From Sphingobium sp. DEHP117 (lineage in GTDB: Bacteria > Pseudomonadota > Alphaproteobacteria > Sphingomonadales > Sphingomonadaceae): a stretch of DNA of 64,000 nucleotides. Shown here in pieces: positions 1 through 8,888 of the stretch. Made by a program: the position numbers and the translations under genes. Location: NCBI RefSeq assembly GCF_030867385.1, contig NZ_JAPFBJ010000001.1, positions 1,350,424-1,414,423 of the forward strand, read 5' to 3'. Below the pieces are notes generated by a model, which made no database searches, was not told where the DNA came from, and was given only the letters and a program-made list of their open reading frames with translations. Numbering within the stretch: position 1 is the first letter of the stretch; each line of letters begins with the position of its first letter.

Positions 1-43
1 TGATCCGATCTCGCACCATCATGCGCTGAGCAGGAGAGAATGA

Positions 44-1042
44 TCATTGCCCGAAGTCCTCGGTATCGATGGTGTGGCGCATGACCTCCGGGTAGCGATG
101 GCCAGAGATCGTTTGATGGTTGATGATGGCGCCGGCTTCGTTAAGGATTTCATCCGAAACCTCACACGCCAGTGCGTCGAAATTTTCGCGCAGATGAGCA
201 ACGCTTGTAGTGCCGGGAATAGGATACACATGGTCGCCCTGTGCGAGCAGCCATGCCAAAGCTAACTGGGCGGGTCTCAAACCTTCTCTCGCGGCTAGCG
301 CATCAAACTGGGCTAAGGGTAAAAGGTTCTTCGGCCAGTTTTCCGTACTGAAACGTGGATGGGTCAAGCGCAGATCGTTCTCCCCCAGCGTGCCCACATC
401 CTTGAACTCTCCGCCGAGCGCGCCACGTGCCAGTGGAGAGAACGCGACAAGCGCTATACCGAGCTCCCTGGTTGCTGCGAGCACGCCCAGCTCAACGTTG
501 CGTGACCAAAGGGAATATTCCGATTGCACCGCCGCCATCGGATGGACCGCATGCGCCTCACGAATATGTGCCGCTGACCATTCCGAGACACCATAGGCGC
601 CGATCTTGCCTGCCTCTATAGCCCGGGCCATCGCGCCCACACTGTCGGCAATCGGTACCTTGGGGTCGAACCGGTGCATGTAAAACAGGTCGATATGATC
701 TGTTCCAAGACGCTTCAGACTCTCGTCAAGCGAGGCTGAAATCGATGCCGGGGAACAGTCGATGCCTCGGCGCGGCCCGTCGACAATGATGCCCGTCTTG
801 CTGGCAAGCAGAAATTCGTCGCGCCGGTGCATGACCGCCCCTGCCAGCAGCTCTTCATTCGCACCCTTGCCATAGATATTCGCGGTATCGAGATGATCAT
901 AGCCGAGGTCGAGCGCTTCATTCAGCAAGCGCACCTTGTCATCATGAACCGGCGGGCCGCCGTAGGCCCAGCTGAGGTTCATGCATCCCAGACCAATGGG
1001 GTGCACGTCGCGACCGGCAACGCGTCGTCTCATCAGCTCCAT
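44..1042 (-). CDS. aldo/keto reductase
   Basis: NADPH-dependent oxidoreductase of the aldo/keto reductase superfamily, 332 aa, the usual length. The expected catalytic tetrad can be read: Asp and Tyr in HLDTANIYG, Lys in ASKTG and His in FYMHRF. A start-proximal GLGCMNLSW stretch and the C-terminal IPGTTS segment (cofactor binding) are typical of the YajO/Tas-like branch. The gene runs towards the left edge and ends 43 bases inside it, so it looks complete. It is separated by about 250 bp from the Lrp gene on the same strand. The physiological substrate cannot be told from sequence; proximity to aromatic amino acid catabolism suggests, but does not prove, a role with an aldehyde or ketone intermediate. 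Confidence 0.85.
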   Translation of the reverse strand: MELMRRRVAGRDVHPIGLGCMNLSWAYGGPPVHDDKVRLLNEALDLGYDHLDTANIYGKGANEELLAGAVMHRRDEFLLASKTGIIVDGPRRGIDCSPASISASLDESLKRLGTDHIDLFYMHRFDPKVPIADSVGAMARAIEAGKIGAYGVSEWSAAHIREAHAVHPMAAVQSEYSLWSRNVELGVLAATRELGIALVAFSPLARGALGGEFKDVGTLGENDLRLTHPRFSTENWPKNLLPLAQFDALAAREGLRPAQLALAWLLAQGDHVYPIPGTTSVAHLRENFDALACEVSDEILNEAGAIINHQTISGHRYPEVMRHTIDTEDFGQ

Positions 1043-1288
1043 CCTTCCTGCTGCGCGCGTCTGGCCGCCAATTCACCGCCCACGCGATGGCAACTCACCA
1101 CCTGTTCGACCGATGACATTTTGTGGATTCTCCCTCACCGCAAACCCCGATATCCCCCCGCCGATTTTATGGCAATGTCGGCCCGTCCCATGCCGACTGG
1201 AGTTTCGACTATTTGCGCCGCAGCGATCATCCACCCAGAACCTGGCAAGAGATGGCGCTGAACACCTCTCCGAAAGCGACGTTTTCCT

Positions 1289-1759
1289 CTATATCGGAAC
1301 CGCTGTGGTGTACTTCACTTGCGCAAGGGCAAAGTATGACGATCCCGTCTCGACGGAAGGGTGTCGCAGCACAGTGCGCATCAGAAACCGGTTATAGTCT
1401 TCGACATCGGCCACAAGAATCCGCAGCATATAGTCCCATTCGCCGGACATCGCATAGCATTCGATGATCTCGTCCCGCGATGCGATGAAGTCCTCGAAGG
1501 CCTCGGTAGTTTCTGCCGAATGGTTCTTGATCTTGATATGACAGATCACGTTGACACCGCGCCCTACGCGCGCAGCATCGACCAAGCGCACCTGTCGCCC
1601 CAGGACGCCATCGGCCTCCAGCGCGCGCATGCGGCGCCAGCATGACGCGGTCGAGGCGCCCACCCGCTCGGCCAGTTCGGCGTGGCTGATCGACGCGTCC
1701 CGTTGCAGTTCGTGCAGCAATTTACGATCGATCGGATCAAGTGTTCGAACTGTGGTCAC
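1289..1759 (-). CDS. Lrp/AsnC family transcriptional regulator
   Basis: DNA-binding regulator of 156 aa, standard for Lrp/AsnC. Residues about 8-60 form the winged helix-turn-helix (IDRKLLHELQRD, then ISHAELAERVG and a recognition helix), followed by an RAM/AsnC effector-binding domain with the characteristic GEWDYMLRILV strand. The stop overlaps nothing, but the start overlaps the maleylacetoacetate isomerase stop by 4 bases, so the two are co-translated. Its position next to phenylalanine/tyrosine catabolic genes suggests it senses an aromatic amino acid and controls maiA and the divergent phhA operon; AT-rich dyads in the intergenic region fit Lrp-type binding. The effector is inferred, not seen. 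Confidence 0.88.
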   Translation of the reverse strand: MTTVRTLDPIDRKLLHELQRDASISHAELAERVGASTASCWRRMRALEADGVLGRQVRLVDAARVGRGVNVICHIKIKNHSAETTEAFEDFIASRDEIIECYAMSGEWDYMLRILVADVEDYNRFLMRTVLRHPSVETGSSYFALAQVKYTTAVPI

Positions 1760-2406
1760 GAGGCCGCTCCATCAGCATCCGGCTGGACTTCGGGCGCGGC
1801 ACGCACAAAGGCATCAATGGTCTTGCAACGCTCATCGATAGCGACGAGCGCCGGGTAGGCCGATAGATCGATGGCAAAGCGGCGGGCATTGTATATCTGC
1901 GGAATAAGGCAGCAGTCGGCGATGGTGGGGCTGTCGGCAAAACAGAAGCCCTTTCCATGTTCGCCAACCAGACGCTCCAGAGCTGCGAAGCCCTCGCCCA
2001 TCCAGCGGCCAACCCAGGCCTGAACAGCCTGCTCCGATGCGGCGAATTCGCTGCGGAGCGCCTTGAGCACGCGCAAATTGTTGAGCGGATGGATATCGCA
2101 GGCAATGATCAATGCCATCGAGCGGACCAACGCGCGCTGCATCGGGTCATGGGGTAACAGCGGTGGAGTGGGATAGCTTTCCTCGAGCCATTCCAGAATT
2201 GCCGGACTTTGGGTCAGGGGCTGCCCCTCCACCTCGATTGCCGGCACCAGGCCGTTGGCGGCAATCGCGCGATACAGCGCCCCGCCATGCTCGCCCCTCC
2301 GCAGATCATGCGTGACCTGCTCATAACACAACCGCTTGAGATTGAGCGCGATACGCACCCGGTAGGACGCGGAAGAGCGCCAGTAGCCATGAAGAACGAT
2401 GCTCAT
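1756..2406 (-). CDS. maiA: maleylacetoacetate isomerase (zeta-class glutathione S-transferase)
   Basis: Catalyses the glutathione-dependent cis-trans isomerisation of maleylacetoacetate to fumarylacetoacetate, the fifth step of phenylalanine/tyrosine breakdown. The N-terminal SSASYRVRIALNLK matches the zeta-class signature SSxxYRVRIAL that binds the glutathione thiol. Length 216 aa is normal (N-terminal thioredoxin-like domain, then an all-helical domain with LTQSPAILEWLEE). It diverges from the phhA-hppD operon and is translationally coupled to the downstream Lrp regulator, so all genes of the homogentisate route are within 6.5 kb except homogentisate 1,2-dioxygenase, which I do not see here. 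Confidence 0.92.
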   Translation of the reverse strand: MSIVLHGYWRSSASYRVRIALNLKRLCYEQVTHDLRRGEHGGALYRAIAANGLVPAIEVEGQPLTQSPAILEWLEESYPTPPLLPHDPMQRALVRSMALIIACDIHPLNNLRVLKALRSEFAASEQAVQAWVGRWMGEGFAALERLVGEHGKGFCFADSPTIADCCLIPQIYNARRFAIDLSAYPALVAIDERCKTIDAFVRAAPEVQPDADGAAS

Positions 2407-2502
2407 GACTGGAAGCTTCCATCGAACCCGACTCGAGAGCTCCTGATTACTCTCTGGCAGCCAGACTCAATAACAGGGCGCGAGACGTTGAGACGAAGAT
2501 TC

Positions 2503-2574
2503 ATCATAAATCCCTCAATTATGATCCATATCTATCGATGATACCTCATTATTCGTGATATCTGAAACAATAAT
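2503..2574. promoter_or_regulatory. AT-rich dyads between maiA and phhA, candidate Lrp-type operator
   Basis: The divergent maiA/phhA intergenic region is markedly AT-rich against GC-rich surroundings. It holds a perfect dyad ATCATAA-N9-TTATGAT (2503-2525) and a second, ATTATT-N15-AATAAT (2548-2574). Multiple AT-rich dyads of this size fit binding by the adjacent Lrp/AsnC regulator; this assignment is inferred from position only. Confidence 0.4.
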
Positions 2575-2636
2575 TCATCAGGATATGCTATGTTCGCATC
2601 ATGGGAAACAGCAGCCAACCTCCACCCGGAGCGGCC

Positions 2637-3482
2637 ATGGATTGGACTATTGCCCAAGATTGGGGTTCCTATAGCGCTGCCGAACATGAAATGTGGGATC
2701 GCCTGTTCGCGCGACAGACGGAAATGCTGCCCGCGCGCGTCGTTCCGGCGTTCATGGAGGGGCTTTACGTCCTGCGCATGACGAAGCCCGGCATCCCCGA
2801 CTTTGACGAGTTGAACGAGCGGCTGACGCGCGCGACCGGGTGGCAGGTTGTCGCAGTACCCGGACTGGTGCCTGACGAGATGTTTTTTGAGCATCTGGCC
2901 AACCGGCGATTTGTGGCGGGTCGCTTCATTCGTACACCCGAACAGCTCGATTACCTGCAGGAACCCGACATCTTTCATGATGTGTTCGGGCATGTGCCGC
3001 TTCTCGTCCATCCGGTCTTTGCCGATTATATGCAGGCCTATGGCGAAGGCGGGCTGCGCGCCGCCAGCCTGGGCATGATCGAAGCACTGGCGCGTCTCTA
3101 CTGGTATACGGTCGAGTTCGGGCTCATCCGCGACGGCGGCGATCTGAAGCTATACGGTGCCGGCATTGTATCGTCCTATGGCGAAAGCGTGTTCGCGCTC
3201 GACGATCCGTCTCCGCACCGGATCGCCTTCGACCTCCAGCGCGTCATGCGCACCTGCTACAGGATCGATGATTACCAACAGAACTATTTCGTCATCGACA
3301 GCTTTGAGGACTTGCTGCGGCAAACCCGCGATGCCGACTTTGGCCCGATCTATGAGTGCTTGCGCGGGCACGAACCCATCGATGTGGGCGTCCTGCTGCC
3401 CACGGACAATGTGATCCATACAGGCACGCAGGCCTATGCAAAATCAACTCTAAAGACGCCTTCGGCGCACTGGCTCCGCTAA
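2637..3482 (+). CDS. phhA: phenylalanine 4-monooxygenase
   Basis: Tetrahydropterin- and Fe(II)-dependent hydroxylase converting phenylalanine to tyrosine. The iron-binding 2-His motif is clear in PDIFHDVFGHVPLL, and the third ligand Glu lies in LYWYTVEFGL. About 281 aa from the chosen ATG, normal for the bacterial monomeric enzyme, which lacks the regulatory domain. I chose the ATG at 2637 because CGGAG sits just upstream; an in-frame ATG 36 bases earlier is also possible. First gene of an operon with hppD and, at its end, the pterin-4a-carbinolamine dehydratase that recycles the cofactor, which supports the assignment strongly. Confidence 0.93.
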   Translation: MDWTIAQDWGSYSAAEHEMWDRLFARQTEMLPARVVPAFMEGLYVLRMTKPGIPDFDELNERLTRATGWQVVAVPGLVPDEMFFEHLANRRFVAGRFIRTPEQLDYLQEPDIFHDVFGHVPLLVHPVFADYMQAYGEGGLRAASLGMIEALARLYWYTVEFGLIRDGGDLKLYGAGIVSSYGESVFALDDPSPHRIAFDLQRVMRTCYRIDDYQQNYFVIDSFEDLLRQTRDADFGPIYECLRGHEPIDVGVLLPTDNVIHTGTQAYAKSTLKTPSAHWLR

Positions 3483-3506
3483 GAAATTCCGGGAAGGATG
3501 CTGCTC

Positions 3507-4598
3507 ATGACCAGTTTCGCAAATCCCCTTGGCCTCGATGGCTTCGAGTTCGTGGAATTCAGCGCCCCGGAAAAGGGCGCGCTGGAGCCGGTGTTCGCCG
3601 CCATGGGCTTTGCCCTGATCGCCCGGCATCGGTCGAAGGATGTACAGCTGTGGCGCCAGGGCGGGATCAACCTCATCGCCAACTACGAGCCGCGCAGCCC
3701 CGCCGCCTATTTTGCGGCGGAGCATGGCCCGTCGGCCTGCGGCATGGGCTGGCGGGTGAAGGACGCGGCCAAGGCGTATGCACTGGCTATCGAACGCGGC
3801 GCGGAGCCGGTCGAGGTCAGAACCGGCCCGATGGAGCTGCGTCTTCCCGCGATCCGGGGTATTGGCGGCTCGATCATCTACCTGATCGACCGCTATGAGG
3901 ACGGTGACGGCGCGCTCTCGATCTATGACATCGACTTTGTGTATGAACCGGGCGTCGACACGCATCCGGTCGGTGCGGGTCTCAAGATCATCGATCACCT
4001 GACCCATAATGTCTATGGTGGCCGCATGGCGCATTGGGCGGGCTTCTACGAGCGCGTCTTCGGCTTCCGCGAGATCCGCTACTTCGACATCAAGGGCGAA
4101 TATACCGGCCTGACGAGCAAGGCGATGACCGCGCCAGACGGCAAGATCCGCATCCCGCTCAACGAGGAAGGCAAGGCCGGAGGCGGTCAGATCGAGGAGT
4201 TTCTGCGGGCTTACAATGGCGAGGGCATCCAGCACATTGCCTTCCTGTGCAATGACCTCATTGCCGCCTGGGACCAACTGAAGGCGCTGGGCACACCGTT
4301 CATGACGGCGCCGCCCGCAACCTATTACGAGATGCTGGAAGAGCGTCTGCCCGGCCATGGCGAGCCGGTTGCCGAACTGCAGACGCGCGGTATCCTGCTC
4401 GATGGCTCGACGACGGACGGCGATCCCCGCCTGCTGCTCCAGATTTTCTCCGAAACACAGATCGGTCCGGTGTTCTTCGAGTTCATCCAGCGCAAGAAGG
4501 ACGAGGGGTTCGGCGAGGGTAATTTCACCGCGTTGTTCGAGAGCATCGAGCGTGACCAACTGCGGCGCGGGGCGCTGAAGACCGGAGAAGCAGCATGA
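3507..4598 (+). CDS. hppD: 4-hydroxyphenylpyruvate dioxygenase
   Basis: Fe(II)-dependent dioxygenase that turns 4-hydroxyphenylpyruvate into homogentisate. It shows two vicinal-oxygen-chelate domains. Metal ligands can be assigned to His in DHLTHNVY, His in GIQHIAFL and Glu in VFFEFIQRK, all in the C-terminal half as in the family. About 363 aa matches bacterial HPPD. A GGAAGG ribosome site lies about 9 bases before the chosen ATG at 3507; an ATG three codons upstream directly abuts it and is less likely. The stop overlaps the next gene by 4 bases. Confidence 0.94.
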   Translation: MTSFANPLGLDGFEFVEFSAPEKGALEPVFAAMGFALIARHRSKDVQLWRQGGINLIANYEPRSPAAYFAAEHGPSACGMGWRVKDAAKAYALAIERGAEPVEVRTGPMELRLPAIRGIGGSIIYLIDRYEDGDGALSIYDIDFVYEPGVDTHPVGAGLKIIDHLTHNVYGGRMAHWAGFYERVFGFREIRYFDIKGEYTGLTSKAMTAPDGKIRIPLNEEGKAGGGQIEEFLRAYNGEGIQHIAFLCNDLIAAWDQLKALGTPFMTAPPATYYEMLEERLPGHGEPVAELQTRGILLDGSTTDGDPRLLLQIFSETQIGPVFFEFIQRKKDEGFGEGNFTALFESIERDQLRRGALKTGEAA

Positions 4599-5140
4599 CC
4601 TCCCCTCCCGAACTCAAGCGCATCCATCATGTCGCCTATCGCTGCAACGACGCCAAGGAGACTGTGGAATGGTATGCCCGCGTGCTCGGCATGACCTACA
4701 CGACAGCCTTTGCCGAGGACAAGGTGCCTTCGACCGGCGAGCATGACCCCTATATGCATGTCTTCCTCGACTGTGGCGGCGGCAATGTACTCGCCTTTTT
4801 CGAGCTGCCGAACCAGCAGCCGATGGGCCGCGACCCCAACACGCCCGCATGGGTGCAGCACCTCGCCTTCGAGGTTGAGGACGAAGCCGCGCTGCTTGCC
4901 GCCAAGGCGCATGTCGAAGCGCAAGGCATCGACGTGCTGGGTCCGACCTGGCACGGCATCTTCAAGTCGATCTATTTTTTCGATCCCAACGGCCATCGCG
5001 TGGAGCTGGCCTGCAACATCGGAACGGCCGAGCAATATGCGGAACTCAAGCGTGTCGCGCCCTTGATGCTGGAGGAATGGAGCCGAACCAAGCGTGCGCC
5101 CAAACATGCCGAATGGCTGCACAAGGCGCCCGAAGCGTGA
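4595..5140 (+). CDS. VOC family protein (glyoxalase/dioxygenase fold)
   Basis: Single-unit vicinal-oxygen-chelate protein of 181 aa. The opening [10 protein letters not shown] gives a likely metal-binding His, [10 protein letters not shown] a second His, and [12 protein letters not shown] a Glu, so a functional metal site is plausible. It overlaps hppD by 4 bases and the following fumarylacetoacetase-like gene by 4 bases, so it is translated with them. Such genes occur in sphingomonad tyrosine operons without a settled function; candidates are an extradiol-type dioxygenase or an isomerase acting on homogentisate-pathway intermediates. Homogentisate 1,2-dioxygenase (cupin fold) is not seen in the window, and I do not claim that this protein replaces it. 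Confidence 0.75.
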   Translation: MTSPPELKRIHHVAYRCNDAKETVEWYARVLGMTYTTAFAEDKVPSTGEHDPYMHVFLDCGGGNVLAFFELPNQQPMGRDPNTPAWVQHLAFEVEDEAALLAAKAHVEAQGIDVLGPTWHGIFKSIYFFDPNGHRVELACNIGTAEQYAELKRVAPLMLEEWSRTKRAPKHAEWLHKAPEA

Positions 5141-6147
5141 AGCTGGCCAGCCTCAAGCATGGTCGTGATGGCCACCTGATCGTCGTGTCCGACGATCTTT
5201 CCACTTACGCTGACGCCATCGGCGTCGCCCCGACCCTGCAGTCAGCGCTGGACGACTGGGCGACCTGCGAGCCGAAGTTGAGGGCGCTCGCCGATCAGCT
5301 TGCCTGCGGCGCGTTGGTAGGGCAGCCGCTCGACCAAGCGGCGCTCGCTGCCCCGCTTCCCCGCGCCTATCAATGGGCGGATGGTTCGGCCTATGTGAAC
5401 CATGTCGAACTGGTGCGCCGCGCACGCGGTGCGGAACTGCCCGAAAGCTTCTGGCATGATCCGCTCGTCTATCAGGGTGGCTCCGACCGGTTCCTGGGGC
5501 CGTGCGACGCCATCCCGCTGGCCGACGAGGCCTGGGGCTGCGACATGGAAGCGGAGATAGTCGTCGTCACCGACGATATACCGCAGGGCGTAACGGCGCA
5601 GGAAGCGCGCAGCCTGATCCGCCTTGTCGGGCTGGTGAACGACGTGTCACTCCGGAACCTGATTCCGGCGGAGCTGGCCAAAGGTTTCGGCTTCTATCAG
5701 TCAAAGCCCGCCAGCGCGCTCTCGCCCGTGTTCGTCACACCCGATACGCTGGGCGAACGCTGGGCGGACGGCAAACTTTCGGGAACGCTCCACGTCGATC
5801 TTAATGGCCGGCCATTTGGGCGCGCGGACGCGGCGACCGACATGACCTTCGACTTCGGCACACTCATCGCGCATCTCGCCAAGACCCGTTCGCTCGGTGC
5901 CGGCACGATCGTCGGCTCCGGCACGGTTTCCAATCGCGACGCGGATGGCGGCCCGGGCAGGCCGGTCTCCGATGGTGGATTGGGTTACAGCTGTATTGCC
6001 GAGGTGCGGATGGTCGAAACCATTCGCGACGGCGCTCCTGCAACGCCTTTCCTCAAGCATGGCGATGCTGTCCGCATCTGGATGGAAGATGAGACCGGCC
6101 GCTCCATTTTCGGTGCGATCGAACAGACGGTTGAGGGAGCGACATGA
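5137..6147 (+). CDS. fumarylacetoacetate hydrolase family protein
   Basis: Probable fumarylacetoacetase or a close relative, hydrolysing the C-C bond of fumarylacetoacetate to fumarate and acetoacetate. Residues about 80-330 carry the FAH fold with metal-ligand motifs [15 protein letters not shown] and [10 protein letters not shown], and a [14 protein letters not shown] stretch. About 336 aa from the GTG at 5137, which overlaps the upstream stop (GTGA), matching the tight spacing of the operon; no better start is visible. Shorter than the 420-aa eukaryotic enzyme but like the bacterial two-domain form. Context (phhA, hppD, maiA) makes fumarylacetoacetase the most likely role. Confidence 0.85.
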   Translation: MKLASLKHGRDGHLIVVSDDLSTYADAIGVAPTLQSALDDWATCEPKLRALADQLACGALVGQPLDQAALAAPLPRAYQWADGSAYVNHVELVRRARGAELPESFWHDPLVYQGGSDRFLGPCDAIPLADEAWGCDMEAEIVVVTDDIPQGVTAQEARSLIRLVGLVNDVSLRNLIPAELAKGFGFYQSKPASALSPVFVTPDTLGERWADGKLSGTLHVDLNGRPFGRADAATDMTFDFGTLIAHLAKTRSLGAGTIVGSGTVSNRDADGGPGRPVSDGGLGYSCIAEVRMVETIRDGAPATPFLKHGDAVRIWMEDETGRSIFGAIEQTVEGAT

Positions 6148-6443
6148 GACGGCTCGATGACGCGGAGCGCACAGCGGCCCTGGCCGTACTTCCCGGTTGG
6201 AGACACGAGCCGGAGCGGGATGCGGTTGTGCAGACCTTCGACTTTCCGGATTTCATCACGGCCTTTGCCTTCATGGCGGCGGTCGCGCTCGAAGCGGAGA
6301 AAGCGGATCACCACCCCGAATGGTCCAATGTGTACGGTCGCGTCACCATCCTGCTGACCACACATGATGTAAATGGCTTGTCGGAGCGAGACGTCAAGCT
6401 CGCGAAGAGAGTTTCAGATCTCGCAGCCTTGCTCACCGTCTAA
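6144..6443 (+). CDS. phhB: pterin-4a-carbinolamine dehydratase
   Basis: Dehydrates 4a-hydroxytetrahydrobiopterin so that the phenylalanine hydroxylase cofactor can be reduced and reused. The family core is clear: an [16 protein letters not shown] segment carrying the catalytic histidines, then [13 protein letters not shown]. Length 99 aa is standard. Last gene of the phhA operon, overlapping the upstream stop by 4 bases. A weak dyad CCCCGT-N15-ACGGGG (6445-6471) follows the stop and may act as a terminator between this operon and the convergent MaoC gene. Confidence 0.93.
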   Translation: MRRLDDAERTAALAVLPGWRHEPERDAVVQTFDFPDFITAFAFMAAVALEAEKADHHPEWSNVYGRVTILLTTHDVNGLSERDVKLAKRVSDLAALLTV

Positions 6444-6444
6444 C

Positions 6445-6471
6445 CCCCGTCCTGCTCCGCCTGTCACGGGG
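6445..6471. terminator. weak dyad between convergent phhB and MaoC genes
   Basis: CCCCGT and ACGGGG arms separated by 15 bases lie just after the phhB stop and before the convergent MaoC stop. No T-tract follows on either strand, so terminator function is only a suggestion. Confidence 0.25.
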
Positions 6472-6492
6472 ACAACAACCGCGAGCGCCACC

Positions 6493-6945
6493 TTACGCCG
6501 GTTTTCGATGCAGCAACGCGGGGCGCAGGCACTGGCAGACGATCTCATGGCGCTGGTTGCGCAACACATGCTGAAAGGTGACGATCCCGGCGGTGGGGCG
6601 CGACTTGCTGTCCTTGCAGGCGACCACCTCGGTTTCGGCGCGCAATGTGTCGCCGATAAAGACCGGATTCGGCATGACAACCTTGTCGTAGCCAAGATTG
6701 GCTACCAATGTGCCCAGCGTCGTGTCGCCTACCGACAGGCCGATCATGAGCGAGAAGGTAAACGTGCTGTTGACGAGTATCTGACCGAATTCGCTGGCCT
6801 TGGCCGCCTCGATATCCAGATGAAGGGGCTGCGGGTTATGCGTCATCGTCGAGAAGAGCAGGTTGTCCGTCTCGGTGACCGTTCGCCGGATATCATGGAC
6901 GAGCCGGTCTCCTACAACCCATTCATCGAAATAGCGTCCAGCCAT
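6493..6945 (-). CDS. MaoC-like dehydratase (hot-dog fold)
   Basis: Hot-dog fold enoyl-CoA hydratase/dehydratase family, 150 aa. The THNPQPLHLD segment corresponds to the hydratase active-site loop (usual pattern D-x-N-P-x-H), with Thr in the place of the usual Asp, and EFGQILVNSTFTFSLMIG is the central helix. It starts at the stop of the biotin-carboxylase gene and is the last gene of a leucine-degradation-like operon. In the classical Liu pathway a crotonase (LiuC) hydrates 3-methylglutaconyl-CoA; here no crotonase gene is present and this protein sits in the equivalent place. Whether it performs that step is inference. Confidence 0.8.
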   Translation of the reverse strand: MAGRYFDEWVVGDRLVHDIRRTVTETDNLLFSTMTHNPQPLHLDIEAAKASEFGQILVNSTFTFSLMIGLSVGDTTLGTLVANLGYDKVVMPNPVFIGDTLRAETEVVACKDSKSRPTAGIVTFQHVLRNQRHEIVCQCLRPALLHRKPA

Positions 6946-8801
6946 CAGGCGACTCCTTCAATGCGGACCAGCAGCATTCCTTCCGAAACCTGCGCCCCTT
7001 CCGCCACTTTCAATTCTGCGACAACACCGTCGAAGGGGGCTAGCAGGGCCTGCTCCATTTTCATCGCTTCGAGCACGACGAGCCGCTGCCCCTTGGTGAC
7101 CGCCGCCCCCTCCTCGACCGCAACCGCGATGACGCGCCCGGGCATTGGTGCCATTATGGCGCCGTCGCCTACTGCGCCCCCGCCTGTCGCTGCATCCGCG
7201 CGCCGGGGGCCGAAAGGCCAGGCTTCGCCATCAAGGAACAGAATGCCGTCCGCTCGCCGCACGTCCGCTGGAGTTGCATCGACACTTACCAGATAGGCCT
7301 TGCCCGCCACTTCGACCTCAACGCGACGGTCGGGCGCGGCGTTCGCCCGGAAGCCGTGGAGCGAAGCCCATGGATCCCTCGACTCCGGCGCGACAAGACA
7401 TTGCGCAGCGGCCTGGAGAACACGCTCAGACGGCTCCCCGGTCGGGATCAGCTGTGTGCTGTGCCGCTCAATGAAACCCGTGTCGACGTGGCCGCTCACG
7501 AAGTCCGGATGGCGCGCGGCGCGCGCGAGAAAGGCCGCGTTCGTCTTGACAGGCCAGACCTGAACGTCTGCACAGGCCTTTGAAAGCGCATTGGCCGCGC
7601 GCTCGCGTCCATCGGCGTGAACGATGACCTTTGCGATCATCGGGTCGTAGAAGGGCGTCACCTCCCCACCCTCCTCGACCCCGCTGTCGATGCGGACACC
7701 ATCGGGGAAACGGAGCCTTTCCAGCGGCCCGGTCGATGGCAGGAAGCCGGTCATCGGGTTCTCTGCATAGAGCCGCGCTTCCATCGCCCAGCCGGTGATT
7801 GCGAGTTCGTCCTGGTTCTTGGGCAAAGGCTCGCCGCTGGCAACGCGCAACTGCCACTCGACCAGATCCTGCCCCGTGATCGCCTCCGTTACGGGATGTT
7901 CGACCTGGAGCCGGGTGTTCATTTCCATGAACCAGATACGATCGGGCTTGAGACCCTCTGATCCGTCGGCAATGAACTCGATCGTACCGGCACCCACATA
8001 GTCGACCGCCCGCGCCGCCTTGACCGCAGCATCGCATACCGCTGCGCGGGTGACAGGATCCATCCCCGGAGCAGGCGCTTCTTCAATCACCTTCTGGTGC
8101 CGTCGCTGCAGCGAGCAGTCGCGCTCGAACAGGTGAACGACATTGCCCAGCGTGTCGCCAAAGACCTGAACTTCGATATGGCGGGGAGAGAGGATATATT
8201 TCTCGATCAGCACCCGATCGTCGCCAAACGAAGCGGCGGCTTCGCGTTGGCAGCTGGGGAGCATCTCGGCGAATTCCGCGGCGCTATCCACCTTGCGCAT
8301 GCCCTTGCCGCCGCCGCCCGCGACGGCCTTGATCAGCACGGGATAGCCTATCGAGTCCGCTTCCTTCTGAAGCCGGTTCAACGACTGGTCTTCTCCAAGA
8401 TATCCGGGAGTAACAGGGACACCTGCGGCGATCATCCGCTGTTTGGCGGCGTCCTTCAGGCCCATTGCGCGAATGCTCGCGGGCGGCGCCCCGACCCAGA
8501 TCAACCCCGCCGCGACGACCGCTTCAGCAAACTCTGCATTTTCCGACAGGAAGCCATAGCCGGGGTGAACTGCCTCTGCGCCGGTTGCCAGCGCGGTTTC
8601 GATGATGAGGTCCTGCCGAAGATAACTGTCCTTGGCGAGCGCCGTACCGATGCAGACGGCCTCGTCGGCCTCGCGCACGAACGGCATCCGGGCGTCGACG
8701 TCAGAATGCACCGCAATAGTGCGGACCCCCAGGCGCCTGGCCGTTCGAATGATGCGGCGCGCGATTTCGCCACGGTTCGCGATAAGAAGACTCTTGATCA
8801 T
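6945..8801 (-). CDS. acyl-CoA carboxylase biotin carboxylase/BCCP subunit (methylcrotonyl-CoA carboxylase alpha type)
   Basis: About 618 aa from the ATG at 8801. Biotin carboxylase domain at residues 1-450 opens with LLIANRGEIARRIIRTA, has the ATP-grasp glycine loop AGGGGKGMR and the EMNTRLQVEHPVTE motif. The last 70 residues are the biotin carrier domain with VLEAMKMEQ, whose Lys carries biotin. It forms the enzyme with the downstream-coded carboxyltransferase. Next to isovaleryl-CoA dehydrogenase, 3-methylcrotonyl-CoA is the likely substrate (leucine/isovalerate degradation); geranyl- or propionyl-CoA carboxylase cannot be excluded from sequence alone. Confidence 0.88.
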   Translation of the reverse strand: MIKSLLIANRGEIARRIIRTARRLGVRTIAVHSDVDARMPFVREADEAVCIGTALAKDSYLRQDLIIETALATGAEAVHPGYGFLSENAEFAEAVVAAGLIWVGAPPASIRAMGLKDAAKQRMIAAGVPVTPGYLGEDQSLNRLQKEADSIGYPVLIKAVAGGGGKGMRKVDSAAEFAEMLPSCQREAAASFGDDRVLIEKYILSPRHIEVQVFGDTLGNVVHLFERDCSLQRRHQKVIEEAPAPGMDPVTRAAVCDAAVKAARAVDYVGAGTIEFIADGSEGLKPDRIWFMEMNTRLQVEHPVTEAITGQDLVEWQLRVASGEPLPKNQDELAITGWAMEARLYAENPMTGFLPSTGPLERLRFPDGVRIDSGVEEGGEVTPFYDPMIAKVIVHADGRERAANALSKACADVQVWPVKTNAAFLARAARHPDFVSGHVDTGFIERHSTQLIPTGEPSERVLQAAAQCLVAPESRDPWASLHGFRANAAPDRRVEVEVAGKAYLVSVDATPADVRRADGILFLDGEAWPFGPRRADAATGGGAVGDGAIMAPMPGRVIAVAVEEGAAVTKGQRLVVLEAMKMEQALLAPFDGVVAELKVAEGAQVSEGMLLVRIEGVA

Positions 8802-8888
8802 CTGTTCACTCCGCGTGTCCCGCCGCAATTATTGTCACGTGGTGGGTGGTCTCAGCTTGGGTAGGCACATTCGGTCTCGCCATCCAGG

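Noticed and set aside
3450..4559. Long reading frames opposite hppD and other GC-rich genes
   Set aside because: These are high-GC shadow frames; they lack ribosome sites and domains, and the coding strand has clear family proteins.
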